A program made the translations under genes and the position numbers. A stretch of 64,000 bases of DNA. Origin: UBA3537 sp045561735. GTDB taxonomy: Bacteria; Bacteroidota; Bacteroidia; Flavobacteriales; Flavobacteriaceae. The notes beneath the pieces were generated by a model. The model saw only the letters and a list, made by a program, of their open reading frames with translations, was not told where the DNA came from and ran no database searches. Positions 9,048 to 18,300 of the stretch are shown here, piece after piece (position 1 is the first letter of the stretch; every line of letters begins with the position of its first letter). The stretch is taken from the NCBI GenBank assembly GCA_045561735.1, contig JBJKXC010000025.1, positions 1-64,000 on the forward strand, in the 5' to 3' direction.

Positions 9048-9824
9048 ATGATTTTAAGATTATTATTCTTTCTAACGTTTTTATTTGTTCAAAAAACAGA
9101 CAAGCCCCCTAAAGGACCTGTCATTTTTGTTGACAATTTCAATAATTCGTTTTTAGACCTCAAGCATTGGAATTATGACTTGGGAGATGGATGTCCCGAG
9201 CTTTGCGGTTGGGGGAATAAGGAATATCAGTATTATACAAAAGAAAATATTTTTATTAGAGATGAAAAATTAGTTATCAAAGCCACTAATGAAAACAACC
9301 GTTATTATTCGGGCCGTATTACCACTAAGGATAAGTTTGAATTTCAATACGGAACTGTAGAGGTTAAGGCCAAACTTCCTATAGGCAAAGGCGTTTGGCC
9401 CGCCATTTGGATGTTAGGTCATGATATAGATGAAATTTATTGGCCTGGATGTGGAGAGATAGACATCATGGAATATGTTGGAAAAAAACCTGGGGAAATT
9501 CACAATACACTACATACAAAAGACAGTTATGGAATTTCGAAAAACACTAAAATAACAACTGTTAAAAACATTGAAAATGGTTTTCATGTCTACAAAATGA
9601 ATTGGGATAAAAATCAGATTCAATTTTCAATCGATAATGAAATTGTATACACTTTTGCACCTAAAGAAAAGTCAGATGCCATTTGGCCTTTTGATAAACC
9701 GTTCTACTTGATATTAAATTTAGCAGTAGGAGGATATTTTGGCGGATTTGATGTGGACGATACTATTTTCCCTCAAGAATTTATCATTGACTACATTAAA
9801 GTTTACAAGATCCCTAAACATTAA
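9048..9824 (+). CDS. GH16 beta-1,3-glucanase, single-domain
   Basis: This compact GH16 enzyme has 258 residues. It has a short hydrophobic signal peptide (MILRLLFFLTFLFVQK) with no lipobox cysteine, so it is likely periplasmic or secreted. The catalytic motif EIDIME lies at residues 137-142 (Glu137, Asp139, Glu142). Flanking stretches VEVKAKLPIGKGVWPAIWML and LAVGG are typical of the family. Unlike the upstream GH16, it has no accessory domain. The two enzymes probably act in sequence, one at the surface and one on imported oligosaccharides. Its 3' end overlaps the convergent waaA by 11 bases. Confidence 0.9.
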   Translation: MILRLLFFLTFLFVQKTDKPPKGPVIFVDNFNNSFLDLKHWNYDLGDGCPELCGWGNKEYQYYTKENIFIRDEKLVIKATNENNRYYSGRITTKDKFEFQYGTVEVKAKLPIGKGVWPAIWMLGHDIDEIYWPGCGEIDIMEYVGKKPGEIHNTLHTKDSYGISKNTKITTVKNIENGFHVYKMNWDKNQIQFSIDNEIVYTFAPKEKSDAIWPFDKPFYLILNLAVGGYFGGFDVDDTIFPQEFIIDYIKVYKIPKH

Positions 9825-11085
9825 GTATCGTCTGTATTTTTTCAGTAATTAGTGCCGTTGCGCCCTTGTTTTTATCAACGTATCCTTTGTTCTTTTGACC
9901 ACAAGCATGTCTGAGGTTTTCATCATCTATAAAAGTATCTAAAGATTTTTTAAAGCTGGAAGCATCCTGAACACTCACCAACCCACCTTGAGCTAACATG
10001 GCTTTTGCTTCTGGAAATCTGTCATAATTTTTTCCAATGATAATGGGAACGCCAAAGACGGCTGCTTCTAAGGTATTATGCAGCCCCGTTGTCCCCATGC
10101 CACCCCCAATGTAAGCAACCGCAGCATAGTGGTACAGTTTAGTTAAAAGGCCTATAGTATCTAAAATTAAGACCTGTTTTGTAAAAAGTGTTTCTGGATT
10201 GTAATTTGTATACAAAGCAGCTTTGTCACCTAAAGTGTTTTTAAGTTTTTGAATGCCTTGTTTTTCAATTTTGTGCGGGGCAATGATAAATTTTAAATCC
10301 CCTTTTGCCGCTTTGATATAGGTCCCCAAAATTGCATGATCTTCTGGCCAAGTGCTGCCGGCAACAATACATGTTTTGTTGTCAATAAAGTCTTCTACCA
10401 ACGCAAGTGTATTATTTTGCTCTAATTGACTTGAAACACGGTCAAAGCGCGTGTCATTTGAAACGGTTGCCTCATTGAATCCGACCCCTGCCAGCAGTGC
10501 TTTTGACCCTTTATCTTGCGTAAAAACATGATCAAAGCTGAAGAACAATTGCCGCCATTTTTTGAAAAAGGATTTGAAAAAATATTGTTGAGGTCTGAAC
10601 AATGCTGAGATTAAAAAAACTTTTGCAGACTGGCTTTTCAGTGCCAATAAATAATTGGGCCATAGTTCATATTTCACAAAAACAACCAAGCTTGGCATTA
10701 AAGCCGTTAAAAATAAGTTGACATTTTTTTTGGTGTCCAAGGGAAGATAAACAACCAAAGGTGTGATGGGGTTTTCTTGTCTAATCTCATAGCCTGAGGG
10801 TGAGAAAAAGGAAAGTACAATTTTTGCTTTAGGGTATATTGATTTTAGATTTTTAAAAACCGGAAGCCCTTGCTCATATTCCCCCAAAGAAGCGCAGTGA
10901 AACCAAAAAACAGTATCGCCTTTACCAATGTTTTTGAGTAAAAAGTTAAGGGTTTCTTTGCGCCCAATAACGCCTTTTTTAATTTTTTCATTAAAGAGAC
11001 CTAAAGCTGGGAGCACAGCGTTAACCAGCTGAATTGCAAAATTGTAGACTACAGTCAAAGGGTGTGGTTTTAAACAAAAATACAT
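9814..11085 (-). CDS. waaA: 3-deoxy-D-manno-octulosonic acid (Kdo) transferase
   Basis: This 423-residue inner-membrane GT-B glycosyltransferase adds Kdo to lipid IVA during lipopolysaccharide core synthesis. A hydrophobic N-terminal anchor is followed by HCASLGEYEQGLPVFKNL, the counterpart of the conserved WaaA HAASLGE motif. VFVKYELWPNYL and the C-terminal donor-site region (AYIGGGMGTTGLHNTLEAAVFGVPIIIG) are diagnostic. It is transcribed divergently from the sugar aminotransferase gene, and both probably serve cell-envelope glycan synthesis. Confidence 0.93.
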   Translation of the reverse strand: MYFCLKPHPLTVVYNFAIQLVNAVLPALGLFNEKIKKGVIGRKETLNFLLKNIGKGDTVFWFHCASLGEYEQGLPVFKNLKSIYPKAKIVLSFFSPSGYEIRQENPITPLVVYLPLDTKKNVNLFLTALMPSLVVFVKYELWPNYLLALKSQSAKVFLISALFRPQQYFFKSFFKKWRQLFFSFDHVFTQDKGSKALLAGVGFNEATVSNDTRFDRVSSQLEQNNTLALVEDFIDNKTCIVAGSTWPEDHAILGTYIKAAKGDLKFIIAPHKIEKQGIQKLKNTLGDKAALYTNYNPETLFTKQVLILDTIGLLTKLYHYAAVAYIGGGMGTTGLHNTLEAAVFGVPIIIGKNYDRFPEAKAMLAQGGLVSVQDASSFKKSLDTFIDDENLRHACGQKNKGYVDKNKGATALITEKIQTILNV

Positions 11086-11105
11086 TCTTTATCTTAATTT
11101 TAGCA

Positions 11106-11133
11106 TTTGCGCCTTGCTAATTTTGTATTTTTG
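11106..11133 (+). promoter_or_regulatory. Promoter of the DegT-type aminotransferase gene
   Basis: TTTG at 11106-11109 is followed after 16 bases by TATTTTTG at 11126-11133. A second -7-like element, TAATTTTG, lies at 11118-11125. Both fit the Bacteroidota TAnnTTTG form. The predicted start is near 11140, about 30 bases before the ATG. Confidence 0.5.
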
Positions 11134-11171
11134 CATTGGCTAATAATTTAGAGCAACGAATGTAAATTACT

Positions 11172-12323
11172 ATGAAAAAAATCCAAATGGTTGACCTAAA
11201 GGGTCAATATCAAGACATAAAACATTCAGTAGATAACGCCATTCAAAAAGTTATTGATGAGGCCTCATTTATAAATGGGCCTAAGGTCAAGGAGTTTCAA
11301 ACAAACCTTGAAAATTATTTAGGGGTTAAACATGTCATTCCATGTGCAAATGGGACTGATGCGCTTCAAATCGCCATGATGGGCGTGGGGCTAAAACCTG
11401 GTGATGAGGTCATAACAGCGGATTTTACTTTTGCCGCCACCGTAGAAGTCATTGCACTTTTGGGACTCACTCCGGTTTTAGTAGATGTAGACCCAAACAA
11501 TTTTAATATTGACATAGAGTGCATTAAAAAAGCCATAACCCCAAAGACCACGGCTATTGTCCCTGTACATTTGTTTGGCCAATGTGCCAATATGGAGGCT
11601 ATTTTAAAGATCGCAAAAGACAACAACCTTTTTGTAATTGAAGACAATGCCCAGGCGATTGGAGCAAATTACAGCTTCTCTGATGGGTCTAAAGCCAAGG
11701 CTGGAACATTAGGAGACGTTGCATCCACCTCTTTTTTTCCCTCCAAAAACCTAGGATGTTACGGAGATGGCGGTGCAATTTTCACAAACGACGATGATTT
11801 GGCCCATACCATTAGAGGCATCGTAAATCACGGAATGTATAAACGCTACCACCATGATGTGGTTGGTGTTAATTCTCGCTTAGATTCCATTCAAGCCGCA
11901 GTTTTAGACGCAAAACTTCCAAAGCTAGACTTCTACAATCAAGCACGACGAAATGCGGCTAAAAAATACAACACAGCTTTTAGAACTCATCCAAATTTAG
12001 TAATTCCCAAATCTGGAAGAGATTGTGATAATATTTGTGATAATTGCGATTGTCATGTATTTCATCAATACACTTTAAAGTTAAAAAATGGGGATCGTGA
12101 TGCTTTGGTGGCCCATTTAAATGCTAAGGGTATTCCTTGCGGGGTGTATTATCCAATTCCTTTACACCAACAAAAGGCCTACATAAGTGCGCGTTATGAT
12201 GAAGCGGATTTTAAAGTAACCAATCAATTATCTAAAGAAGTTTTTTCACTTCCAATGCATACAGAGCTGGAAGACGATCAAATCGATTATATCGTAAATA
12301 CAATAAAAGAATACTTAGGGTAG
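11172..12323 (+). CDS. DegT/DnrJ/EryC1/StrS-family sugar aminotransferase
   Basis: This 383-residue PLP-dependent aminotransferase of the WbpE/DegT type transfers an amino group to a keto-sugar nucleotide used in surface polysaccharide or LPS synthesis. The PLP lysine is K192 in STSFFPSKNLGCYGDGG. The substrate loop GTDALQIAM is also present. An unusual cysteine cluster (C285, C289, C292, C294) precedes the conserved HVFHQYTLKL. The exact sugar substrate cannot be told from sequence. The gene is alone on its strand, and its 3' end overlaps the convergent lspA by 9 bases. Confidence 0.88.
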   Translation: MKKIQMVDLKGQYQDIKHSVDNAIQKVIDEASFINGPKVKEFQTNLENYLGVKHVIPCANGTDALQIAMMGVGLKPGDEVITADFTFAATVEVIALLGLTPVLVDVDPNNFNIDIECIKKAITPKTTAIVPVHLFGQCANMEAILKIAKDNNLFVIEDNAQAIGANYSFSDGSKAKAGTLGDVASTSFFPSKNLGCYGDGGAIFTNDDDLAHTIRGIVNHGMYKRYHHDVVGVNSRLDSIQAAVLDAKLPKLDFYNQARRNAAKKYNTAFRTHPNLVIPKSGRDCDNICDNCDCHVFHQYTLKLKNGDRDALVAHLNAKGIPCGVYYPIPLHQQKAYISARYDEADFKVTNQLSKEVFSLPMHTELEDDQIDYIVNTIKEYLG

Positions 12324-12812
12324 AGGTTTTGATTTTCTGTTTTTTTCATTGAAAGTCGATATTAAAATCAGAACCATTCCTGTGGTTACGGACAAATCAG
12401 CGAGGTTAAAAATACCAGTCCTAGCAAAGTTAAAATCCATAAAAAGAAAATCGGTCACGGACCCATAAACAAAGCGGTCATATAAATTCGCAATGCCGCC
12501 ACCAACAACAAAACTCAGGCCAATTGTGGTCAATCGGTCAATGGATTTGTTTGTAAATAAATAATATAGAACTGAGGTCAATACCAAGAGCGGTACAATG
12601 AGCAAAAAAATCATTTTTATTGTAGGGTTTGCGTCACTTCCCATCCCTAAAAATGCCCCTGAATTTTCAACATTCATCAATTGAAGGAGTTCTCCAACGA
12701 GCTCTGTACGAGACCCCGGAACCACCTTTTCTCTTACCAAATATTTGCTGTATTGATCCGCTCCAATGTTGAGGCAAATTAGTAATAGGATGTAAATTTG
12801 TTTTTTTTGCAT
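12315..12812 (-). CDS. lspA: Lipoprotein signal peptidase (signal peptidase II)
   Basis: This 165-residue inner-membrane aspartyl protease removes signal peptides from diacylglyceryl-modified prolipoproteins, of which this window encodes many. It has four hydrophobic segments. The two catalytic aspartates lie in GGGIANLYDRFVYGSVTDF and FNLADLSVT. The gene begins 2 bases after fabD ends, at the end of a long minus-strand run. Confidence 0.95.
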   Translation of the reverse strand: MQKKQIYILLLICLNIGADQYSKYLVREKVVPGSRTELVGELLQLMNVENSGAFLGMGSDANPTIKMIFLLIVPLLVLTSVLYYLFTNKSIDRLTTIGLSFVVGGGIANLYDRFVYGSVTDFLFMDFNFARTGIFNLADLSVTTGMVLILISTFNEKNRKSKPLP

Positions 12813-12814
12813 GC

Positions 12815-13702
12815 TTAATTTTCAAAAATTGCGGCAGCGGTATTGACATCCCTGTTGATTTTTCGCACCAGCCCTTGTAATACATTTCCTGGCCCCACTT
12901 CCGTAAAACTTTTTGCACCATCATTTATCATTTGTTCAATAGTTTGAGACCACCTAACAGGCGCTGTCAGTTGGGCAATTAAATTAGTTTTTATAGTTGC
13001 TATTTCGGTAACCGCTGCGGCCGTAGTGTTTTGGTAAATTGGACAACTTGGCGTTTTAAAAACTGTATTTTCAATTGCACTGGCAAGTTGTTCTCTTGCT
13101 GGTTCCATTAGTGGGGAGTGAAAAGCCCCACCAACGGGAAGAACCAAGGCTCTTCTTGCGCCTTTTTCTTTTAAAACCTCACAAGCCATGTGAATAGGTT
13201 CAATCCCACCCGAAATTACCAATTGCCCTGGGCAATTGTAATTGGCGGCTACCACAATGCCTTGAATGTCTTTGCAAACGGCTTCAACAACTTCATTTTC
13301 TAAGCCTAGTACAGCCGCCATGGTTCCTTCTGTTAATTCGCAGGCTTTTTGCATGGCTTTCGCACGCTGTGCGACAAGCTTTAACCCACTTTCAAAATCC
13401 AAAGCATTACTGGCCACCAATGCAGAAAATTCACCAAGAGAATGGCCTGCAACCATGTCTGGATTAAAATTACCTCCTAAACACTTGGCTAAAATAACAG
13501 AGTGTATGAAAATCGCCGGCTGCGTAACTTTGGTTTGCTTTAAATCTGCAGCTTCACCTTCAAACATGATTTTAGTGATTTCAAAACCTAAAATAGCATT
13601 GGCTTTTTCAAACAATGCTCTTGCCTCTTCAGATTGTTCGTATAGGTTCTTGCCCATTCCAGAAAACTGAGCCCCCTGACCCGGGAAAATAAATGCATTC
13701 AT
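12815..13702 (-). CDS. fabD: Malonyl-CoA:ACP transacylase
   Basis: This 295-residue cytoplasmic enzyme loads malonyl groups onto acyl carrier protein for fatty-acid synthesis. It has the N-terminal FPGQGAQ motif, the nucleophile Ser88 in GHSLGE and the catalytic His in GGAFHSPLM. Length is normal. Its start overlaps the end of folA by 4 bases (ATGA-type overlap), indicating translational coupling. Confidence 0.96.
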   Translation of the reverse strand: MNAFIFPGQGAQFSGMGKNLYEQSEEARALFEKANAILGFEITKIMFEGEAADLKQTKVTQPAIFIHSVILAKCLGGNFNPDMVAGHSLGEFSALVASNALDFESGLKLVAQRAKAMQKACELTEGTMAAVLGLENEVVEAVCKDIQGIVVAANYNCPGQLVISGGIEPIHMACEVLKEKGARRALVLPVGGAFHSPLMEPAREQLASAIENTVFKTPSCPIYQNTTAAAVTEIATIKTNLIAQLTAPVRWSQTIEQMINDGAKSFTEVGPGNVLQGLVRKINRDVNTAAAIFEN

Positions 13703-14244
13703 AAAGTTAAATTTGATGGTTTATTGCTGCTTCTCTTGTAAGTGATAAAACTAAAATCACAGGCGTGGTTTTCATCCTTTAATATGTGTTCTCTTTTAAT
13801 TTCTTCCCATTGATTTAAATCTATTTCAGGAAAATAAGTGTCTCCTTCAAAGTTTCCATGAACCCGCGTTAATTCGATAATTGAAGCATAGGGTAAGGCT
13901 TGTTTGTAAATTTCTCCCCCTCCAATGATATAAGGTTGCTCATCATTTTGGACGGCTTCAATGGCTTTTTCAATAGAATTAACAACCACAACACCCTGGG
14001 GGACTGCGTAATTCGCTTGACGCGTAATAACAATATGTGTTCGGTTAGGCAATGGCTTTGGAAAGCTTTCAAATGTTTTTCGTCCCATGATCATATGGTG
14101 CCCAGAAGTTAAAGATTTGAAGCGTTTTAAATCAATGCTCAAATCCCATATAAGATCGTTGTCCTTGCCTATAACTTGGTTTTCCGATACCGCCACAATT
14201 ACAGTAAGCGGTGGGTGTTTTATTGTTTTCAATAGACTACACAT
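13699..14244 (-). CDS. folA: Dihydrofolate reductase
   Basis: This enzyme reduces dihydrofolate to tetrahydrofolate with NADPH, regenerating the cofactor oxidised by the adjacent thymidylate synthase. The core motifs are TVIVAVSENQVIGKDNDLIW, the GRKTFESFPKPLPNR cofactor site and PYIIGGGEIYKQAL. At 181 residues it carries about 12 extra N-terminal residues relative to typical family members. The real start could lie slightly downstream, but no later ATG fits. thyA lies 32 bases upstream and fabD overlaps downstream. Confidence 0.95.
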   Translation of the reverse strand: MCSLLKTIKHPPLTVIVAVSENQVIGKDNDLIWDLSIDLKRFKSLTSGHHMIMGRKTFESFPKPLPNRTHIVITRQANYAVPQGVVVVNSIEKAIEAVQNDEQPYIIGGGEIYKQALPYASIIELTRVHGNFEGDTYFPEIDLNQWEEIKREHILKDENHACDFSFITYKRSSNKPSNLTL

Positions 14245-14276
14245 TTTGTGTGTAAAAATAACACTTTCACATATAA

Positions 14277-15101
14277 TTATACCGCGACTTTGCCTTTAAT
14301 ATGTGGATGTGGGTCATAATCTACAAGTGTAAAATCATCAAAAGTAAAATCAAAAATATTTGTTATATCTGGGTTTAGAATCATCTTTGGCAATGGTTTA
14401 GGAGCCCTTGAACATTGAAGCTCTAATTGTTCCATATGGTTGTTGTAAATATGAGCGTCTCCAAAAGTATGTATAAATTCTCCGGCCTCATAGCCACAAA
14501 CTTGTGCCATCATCATAGTAAATAAAGCGTATGATGCAATGTTAAAAGGAACCCCCAAGAAAATATCTGCACTGCGTTGGTACAATTGACAAGAGAGCTT
14601 TCCTTCATGTACATAAAACTGAAAAAAAGCATGACAGGGCGGCAAAGCCGCTTTTCCGTTGGCTACATTTTCTGAAAAAGATTTTGATGTGTCAGGAAGT
14701 ACAGAAGGATTCCATGCAGAAACAAGCATTCTGCGGCTGTTAGGGTTGTTTTTCAAGGCTTGAATCACCGATTTTATTTGATCAATTTCGTCGCTGTTCC
14801 AATTGCGCCATTGGTGGCCATAAACAGGACCTAAATCCCCATTTTCATCTGCCCACTCATTCCAAATACGAACGCCATTTTCTGTTAAATATTCAATATT
14901 TGTATCGCCCTTTAGGAACCAAAGCAATTCGTAAACAATAGATTTTAAGTGAAGTTTCTTTGTTGTAACCATTGGAAAGCCATCGCTTAAATCGAAACGC
15001 ATCTGATAACCAAAGACGCTTTTTGTTCCGGTTCCTGTGCGGTCGCCTTTTTCATTTCCATGCTCCAAAACATGGCCGACTAAATCAAGATATTGCTTCA
15101 T
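14277..15101 (-). CDS. thyA: Thymidylate synthase
   Basis: This 274-residue folate-dependent enzyme methylates dUMP to dTMP and generates dihydrofolate for folA. The catalytic cysteine is C156 in ALPPCHAFFQFYV. GDRTGTGTKSVFGYQMRF at the N-terminus and SADIFLGVPFNIASYALF are conserved. The thyA-folA order is a common functional pairing. Ninety-five bases separate it from nupC upstream. Confidence 0.97.
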   Translation of the reverse strand: MKQYLDLVGHVLEHGNEKGDRTGTGTKSVFGYQMRFDLSDGFPMVTTKKLHLKSIVYELLWFLKGDTNIEYLTENGVRIWNEWADENGDLGPVYGHQWRNWNSDEIDQIKSVIQALKNNPNSRRMLVSAWNPSVLPDTSKSFSENVANGKAALPPCHAFFQFYVHEGKLSCQLYQRSADIFLGVPFNIASYALFTMMMAQVCGYEAGEFIHTFGDAHIYNNHMEQLELQCSRAPKPLPKMILNPDITNIFDFTFDDFTLVDYDPHPHIKGKVAV

Positions 15102-15196
15102 AAAAATGAATTATTTATAACGACCTAAAAATAATTAATACCCCCAATAATAGGAAGCGAAGCAACTTAATAATTTGAAAAGTTATCAACGAATTT

Positions 15197-16624
15197 TTAG
15201 CCGATGATGCCCCCTGCAATGGTCGCAGAGAGAAGCGAAGCGATGGTGCCCCCAATGAGCGCTTTAATCCCCAATTCAGAAAGGGTTTTTCTTTGCCCAG
15301 GTGCCAATGAACCAATACCACCAATTTGAATCCCAATAGAAGCAAAATTAGCAAATCCACACAGCATATAGGTTGCCATAATGATAGATTTTTGATACTT
15401 CAAATGGATTGGATTTGTAATGTCTTTTAAATCTGCCAACTGAATGTATCCAATAAACTCACTTGCAGCGAGTTTAATTCCTAGAAGCTGGCCCATAAGT
15501 GCCACATCTTCTTTTGCGACCCCTATCAGCCACATCAATGGTGCAAAAGTGTACCCAAGTATAAATTCAAGCGATAAGCCATCATAGGTTGTGTTGGATG
15601 CAATAAGTTCATTCAGTGAGCTAAACTTCCAATTTATATTTAATGTGTCTATGACAATTCCATCAAAATTTGCGATTCCACCAAGAATTCCATTAAACAT
15701 GGCGATGAAGGCCACAAATACCAACAACATGGCACCCACATTAATCGCAAGCTTTAAGCCTTCCGTTGTTCCATTGGCAATAGCTTCTAAAATATTTGAA
15801 CCAATTTTTTCTTTTGAAACTGAGATGTCGGTACTAATTTCCTCTGTTTGAGGGAAGAGGATTTTAGAAATTACAATAGCTCCAGGTGCTGCCATCACAG
15901 AGGCAGCCAATAGGTGTTTGGCATAAAAAAGTTGTGATGCTGCGTCATCGCCACCAAGAAATCCAATATATGCTGCCAATACTGCGCCAGCAACGGTCGC
16001 CATACCACCCATCATTACCAATAAGATTTCAGACCTATTCATCTTTTCTAAATAGGGTTTTATCAACAATGGCGCTTCCGTTTGGCCCAAGAAAATATTT
16101 CCAGCTACACTCAAACTCTCCGCCCCTGAAATTTGTAGGACTCTGCTGAGCAGCCACCCCATACCTTTGACAATTTTTTGAATTACGCCAAGATAAAAAA
16201 GCACTGAAGTCAGCGCCGAAAAGAAAATAATTGTAGGGAGCACTTGAAAGGCAAAAATATACCCAAATGATTCAATATTGAGCATGTCTCCAAATAAAAA
16301 TTGGCTGCCGGCTTGCGTAAATCTTAAGATAGCAATGAAGCCTTGTCCTACATATTCAAAGGCTCTCATTATGAAGGGAACTTTTAAGACGCCAATTGCA
16401 ATAATAAGTTGAAAGGTCAAACCAATTCCTACGGTCTTCCATTTGATGGCTTTTCTATTGTTACTCAGTAAAAATGAAATGCTAATAAGCATTACCATTC
16501 CAAGCAACCCACGAAAAAAGCTCTCTCCGCTAAAGCCTTGACTTTGAATGATTTCGGTGGAAACCTTTTGGGCAAAAGTTGTTTGAGTTGTAAAAAGTAG
16601 AAATAAAGCTAAATATGATTTCAT
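15197..16624 (-). CDS. nupC: Concentrative nucleoside transporter (NupC family)
   Basis: This inner-membrane nucleoside symporter has about 475 residues. I chose the ATG at 16624. An upstream in-frame ATG at 16663 would overlap the preceding gene, and MKSYLALFLLFTTQTTFAQ is a clean signal-peptide-like N-terminus. The family motifs GQTEAPLLIKPYLEKM and FANFASIGIQIGGIG are present, with multiple transmembrane segments. Proximity to thyA, folA and other nucleotide genes suggests nucleoside salvage. The cleavable-looking N-terminal leader is unusual for the family outside the Bacteroidota. Confidence 0.92.
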   Translation of the reverse strand: MKSYLALFLLFTTQTTFAQKVSTEIIQSQGFSGESFFRGLLGMVMLISISFLLSNNRKAIKWKTVGIGLTFQLIIAIGVLKVPFIMRAFEYVGQGFIAILRFTQAGSQFLFGDMLNIESFGYIFAFQVLPTIIFFSALTSVLFYLGVIQKIVKGMGWLLSRVLQISGAESLSVAGNIFLGQTEAPLLIKPYLEKMNRSEILLVMMGGMATVAGAVLAAYIGFLGGDDAASQLFYAKHLLAASVMAAPGAIVISKILFPQTEEISTDISVSKEKIGSNILEAIANGTTEGLKLAINVGAMLLVFVAFIAMFNGILGGIANFDGIVIDTLNINWKFSSLNELIASNTTYDGLSLEFILGYTFAPLMWLIGVAKEDVALMGQLLGIKLAASEFIGYIQLADLKDITNPIHLKYQKSIIMATYMLCGFANFASIGIQIGGIGSLAPGQRKTLSELGIKALIGGTIASLLSATIAGGIIG

Positions 16625-16643
16625 ATAAATATTGGTTAATGCA

Positions 16644-17264
16644 TTAGCGCTTAGAAATCTCATCTCTTATTTTGGCAGCTACTTCGTAATCTTCGTCTTG
16701 TACTGCATTTTTCAAAAGGTCTTTTAAATCCGACAGCGATAAGTTTTTAAAAGTCGTGTCTGAGGCAGCTTCTATTTCATCTTGCTTTTCAAAAATCTCA
16801 TTGTCAAAAACAAAACTATCTTCTGTTTTTTTACCATCTTTTTCAGGGTTTATTTTTAAAATTACACCTGCTTTTTCCAAGATATTTTTATATGTAAATA
16901 TTGGCGCAGAAAAGCGCAAGGCAAGGGCTATGGCGTCACTGGTTCGCGCATCAATAATTTCTTCTGTAGCATCTCTTACACAAATTAAAGAAGCATAAAA
17001 CACACCATCTACAAGCTTATGAATAATGACTTGTTTGACGGTAATATCATAACGGTCAGAGAAATTTTTAAATAAATCATGGGTAAGCGGTCGTGGAGGG
17101 CGAATGTCTTTCTCTAGTGCAATCGCAATAGATTGGGCTTCAAAAGCTCCAATAACAATGGGTAGTTTTCGCTCGCCGTTTTCTTCGCTTAAAATAAGCG
17201 CATAGGCACCACTTTGTGTTTGGCTGTAGGAAATTCCTTTTATATTTAGTCGAACTAAACTCAT
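16644..17264 (-). CDS. Bifunctional nuclease-family (DUF151) protein with UVR motif
   Basis: This 206-residue protein has an N-terminal DUF151/bifunctional nuclease domain (ALILSEENGERKLPIVIGAFEAQSIA, DARTSDAIALALRF). Its short C-terminal segment (LKDLLKNAVQDEDYEVAAKI) resembles the UVR motif that contacts UvrA/UvrB-type partners. Family members are reported to have nuclease activity in vitro; the physiological role is unclear. It sits 68 bases after etfA and directly before nupC. Confidence 0.88.
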   Translation of the reverse strand: MSLVRLNIKGISYSQTQSGAYALILSEENGERKLPIVIGAFEAQSIAIALEKDIRPPRPLTHDLFKNFSDRYDITVKQVIIHKLVDGVFYASLICVRDATEEIIDARTSDAIALALRFSAPIFTYKNILEKAGVILKINPEKDGKKTEDSFVFDNEIFEKQDEIEAASDTTFKNLSLSDLKDLLKNAVQDEDYEVAAKIRDEISKR

Positions 17265-17332
17265 CGTTTACACCAACAAATAACAATTTTAATTCCTAAA
17301 ATACCAAACTTCTATGCTATTTATTTTAGGCC

Positions 17333-18289
17333 TTAATCATTTTGGGATTTAAAAGCCTTTAGTTTTTCTATTAGCTTGGGTACAACCTCAAAGGCATCAC
17401 CAACAATTCCATAATCAGCTGCCTTAAAAAAGGGCGCCTCAGGATCGTTGTTGATGACCAATTTCACTTTGGAAGAATTGACACCTGCGAGGTGTTGAAT
17501 GGCACCGGATATACCAATTGCGATGTAAAGGTTGCTCGCGACCGGTTTACCGGTTTGACCCACATGTTCGCTGTGAGGTCTCCAACCAAGATCTGAAACA
17601 GGCTTTGAACAAGCAGTTGCAGCACCCAATACCCCCGCTAAATCTTCAATTAAATTCCAGTTTTCGGGACCTTTTAAACCACGGCCTGCGGAAACAACAA
17701 TATCGGCATCTGCGATTGAAACCTTATCCATCGCTTTATCAATGCCTTTTACAACAACTTTTGATGGTTTGAATTTTGGGCTAAAAACTTCAACTGTAGA
17801 TGAGACAGCTTGTTCAACCAAACCAAAAGCGTTGTTTGATAATCCGATAATTTTGATCTCTGTTGAAATTTCAGTTCTTGAAAAAGCCTTATTGGTAAAA
17901 ACACTTCTTTTGACCTGAAAGGGAGCCATACTGTTTGGTATATCTACAACATTAGGAACATAACCAGCATCCAAACCAAAGGAAAGCAAAGGAGCTAAAT
18001 ACTTGCTGTCTGCGCTGCTGCTCAAAACAACCACTTTGGATTGTTCCTTTTCCGCTGCTTGTTTTAAAACATCTGCATAGGTTTCAGCATTGAAGTCCCC
18101 AGTTGTTTTTACGCTCAAAACTTTTTCAACCCCATAATTACTTAATTTAGAGATATCATTGGCATTAAAAACAACTGCTGATAAAGAACTGTTTAATAAA
18201 TTTGCTATAGCCCTACCATATGAGGCAACTTCTAAAGCAGCTTTTTTAAAATTTCCATTTTCGGATTCAATATATACAAGTACTGACAT
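17333..18289 (-). CDS. etfA: Electron transfer flavoprotein subunit alpha
   Basis: This 318-residue FAD-binding alpha subunit carries electrons from acyl-CoA dehydrogenases to the quinone pool. The C-terminal FAD domain is clear: VSAGRGLKGPENWNLIEDLA, ACSKPVSDLGW, HVGQTGKPVASNLYIAIGIS and INNDPEAPFFKAADYGIVGD. It starts 11 bases after etfB ends, so the two are co-transcribed. Confidence 0.97.
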   Translation of the reverse strand: MSVLVYIESENGNFKKAALEVASYGRAIANLLNSSLSAVVFNANDISKLSNYGVEKVLSVKTTGDFNAETYADVLKQAAEKEQSKVVVLSSSADSKYLAPLLSFGLDAGYVPNVVDIPNSMAPFQVKRSVFTNKAFSRTEISTEIKIIGLSNNAFGLVEQAVSSTVEVFSPKFKPSKVVVKGIDKAMDKVSIADADIVVSAGRGLKGPENWNLIEDLAGVLGAATACSKPVSDLGWRPHSEHVGQTGKPVASNLYIAIGISGAIQHLAGVNSSKVKLVINNDPEAPFFKAADYGIVGDAFEVVPKLIEKLKAFKSQND

Positions 18290-18300
18290 GGAGTTGATAT

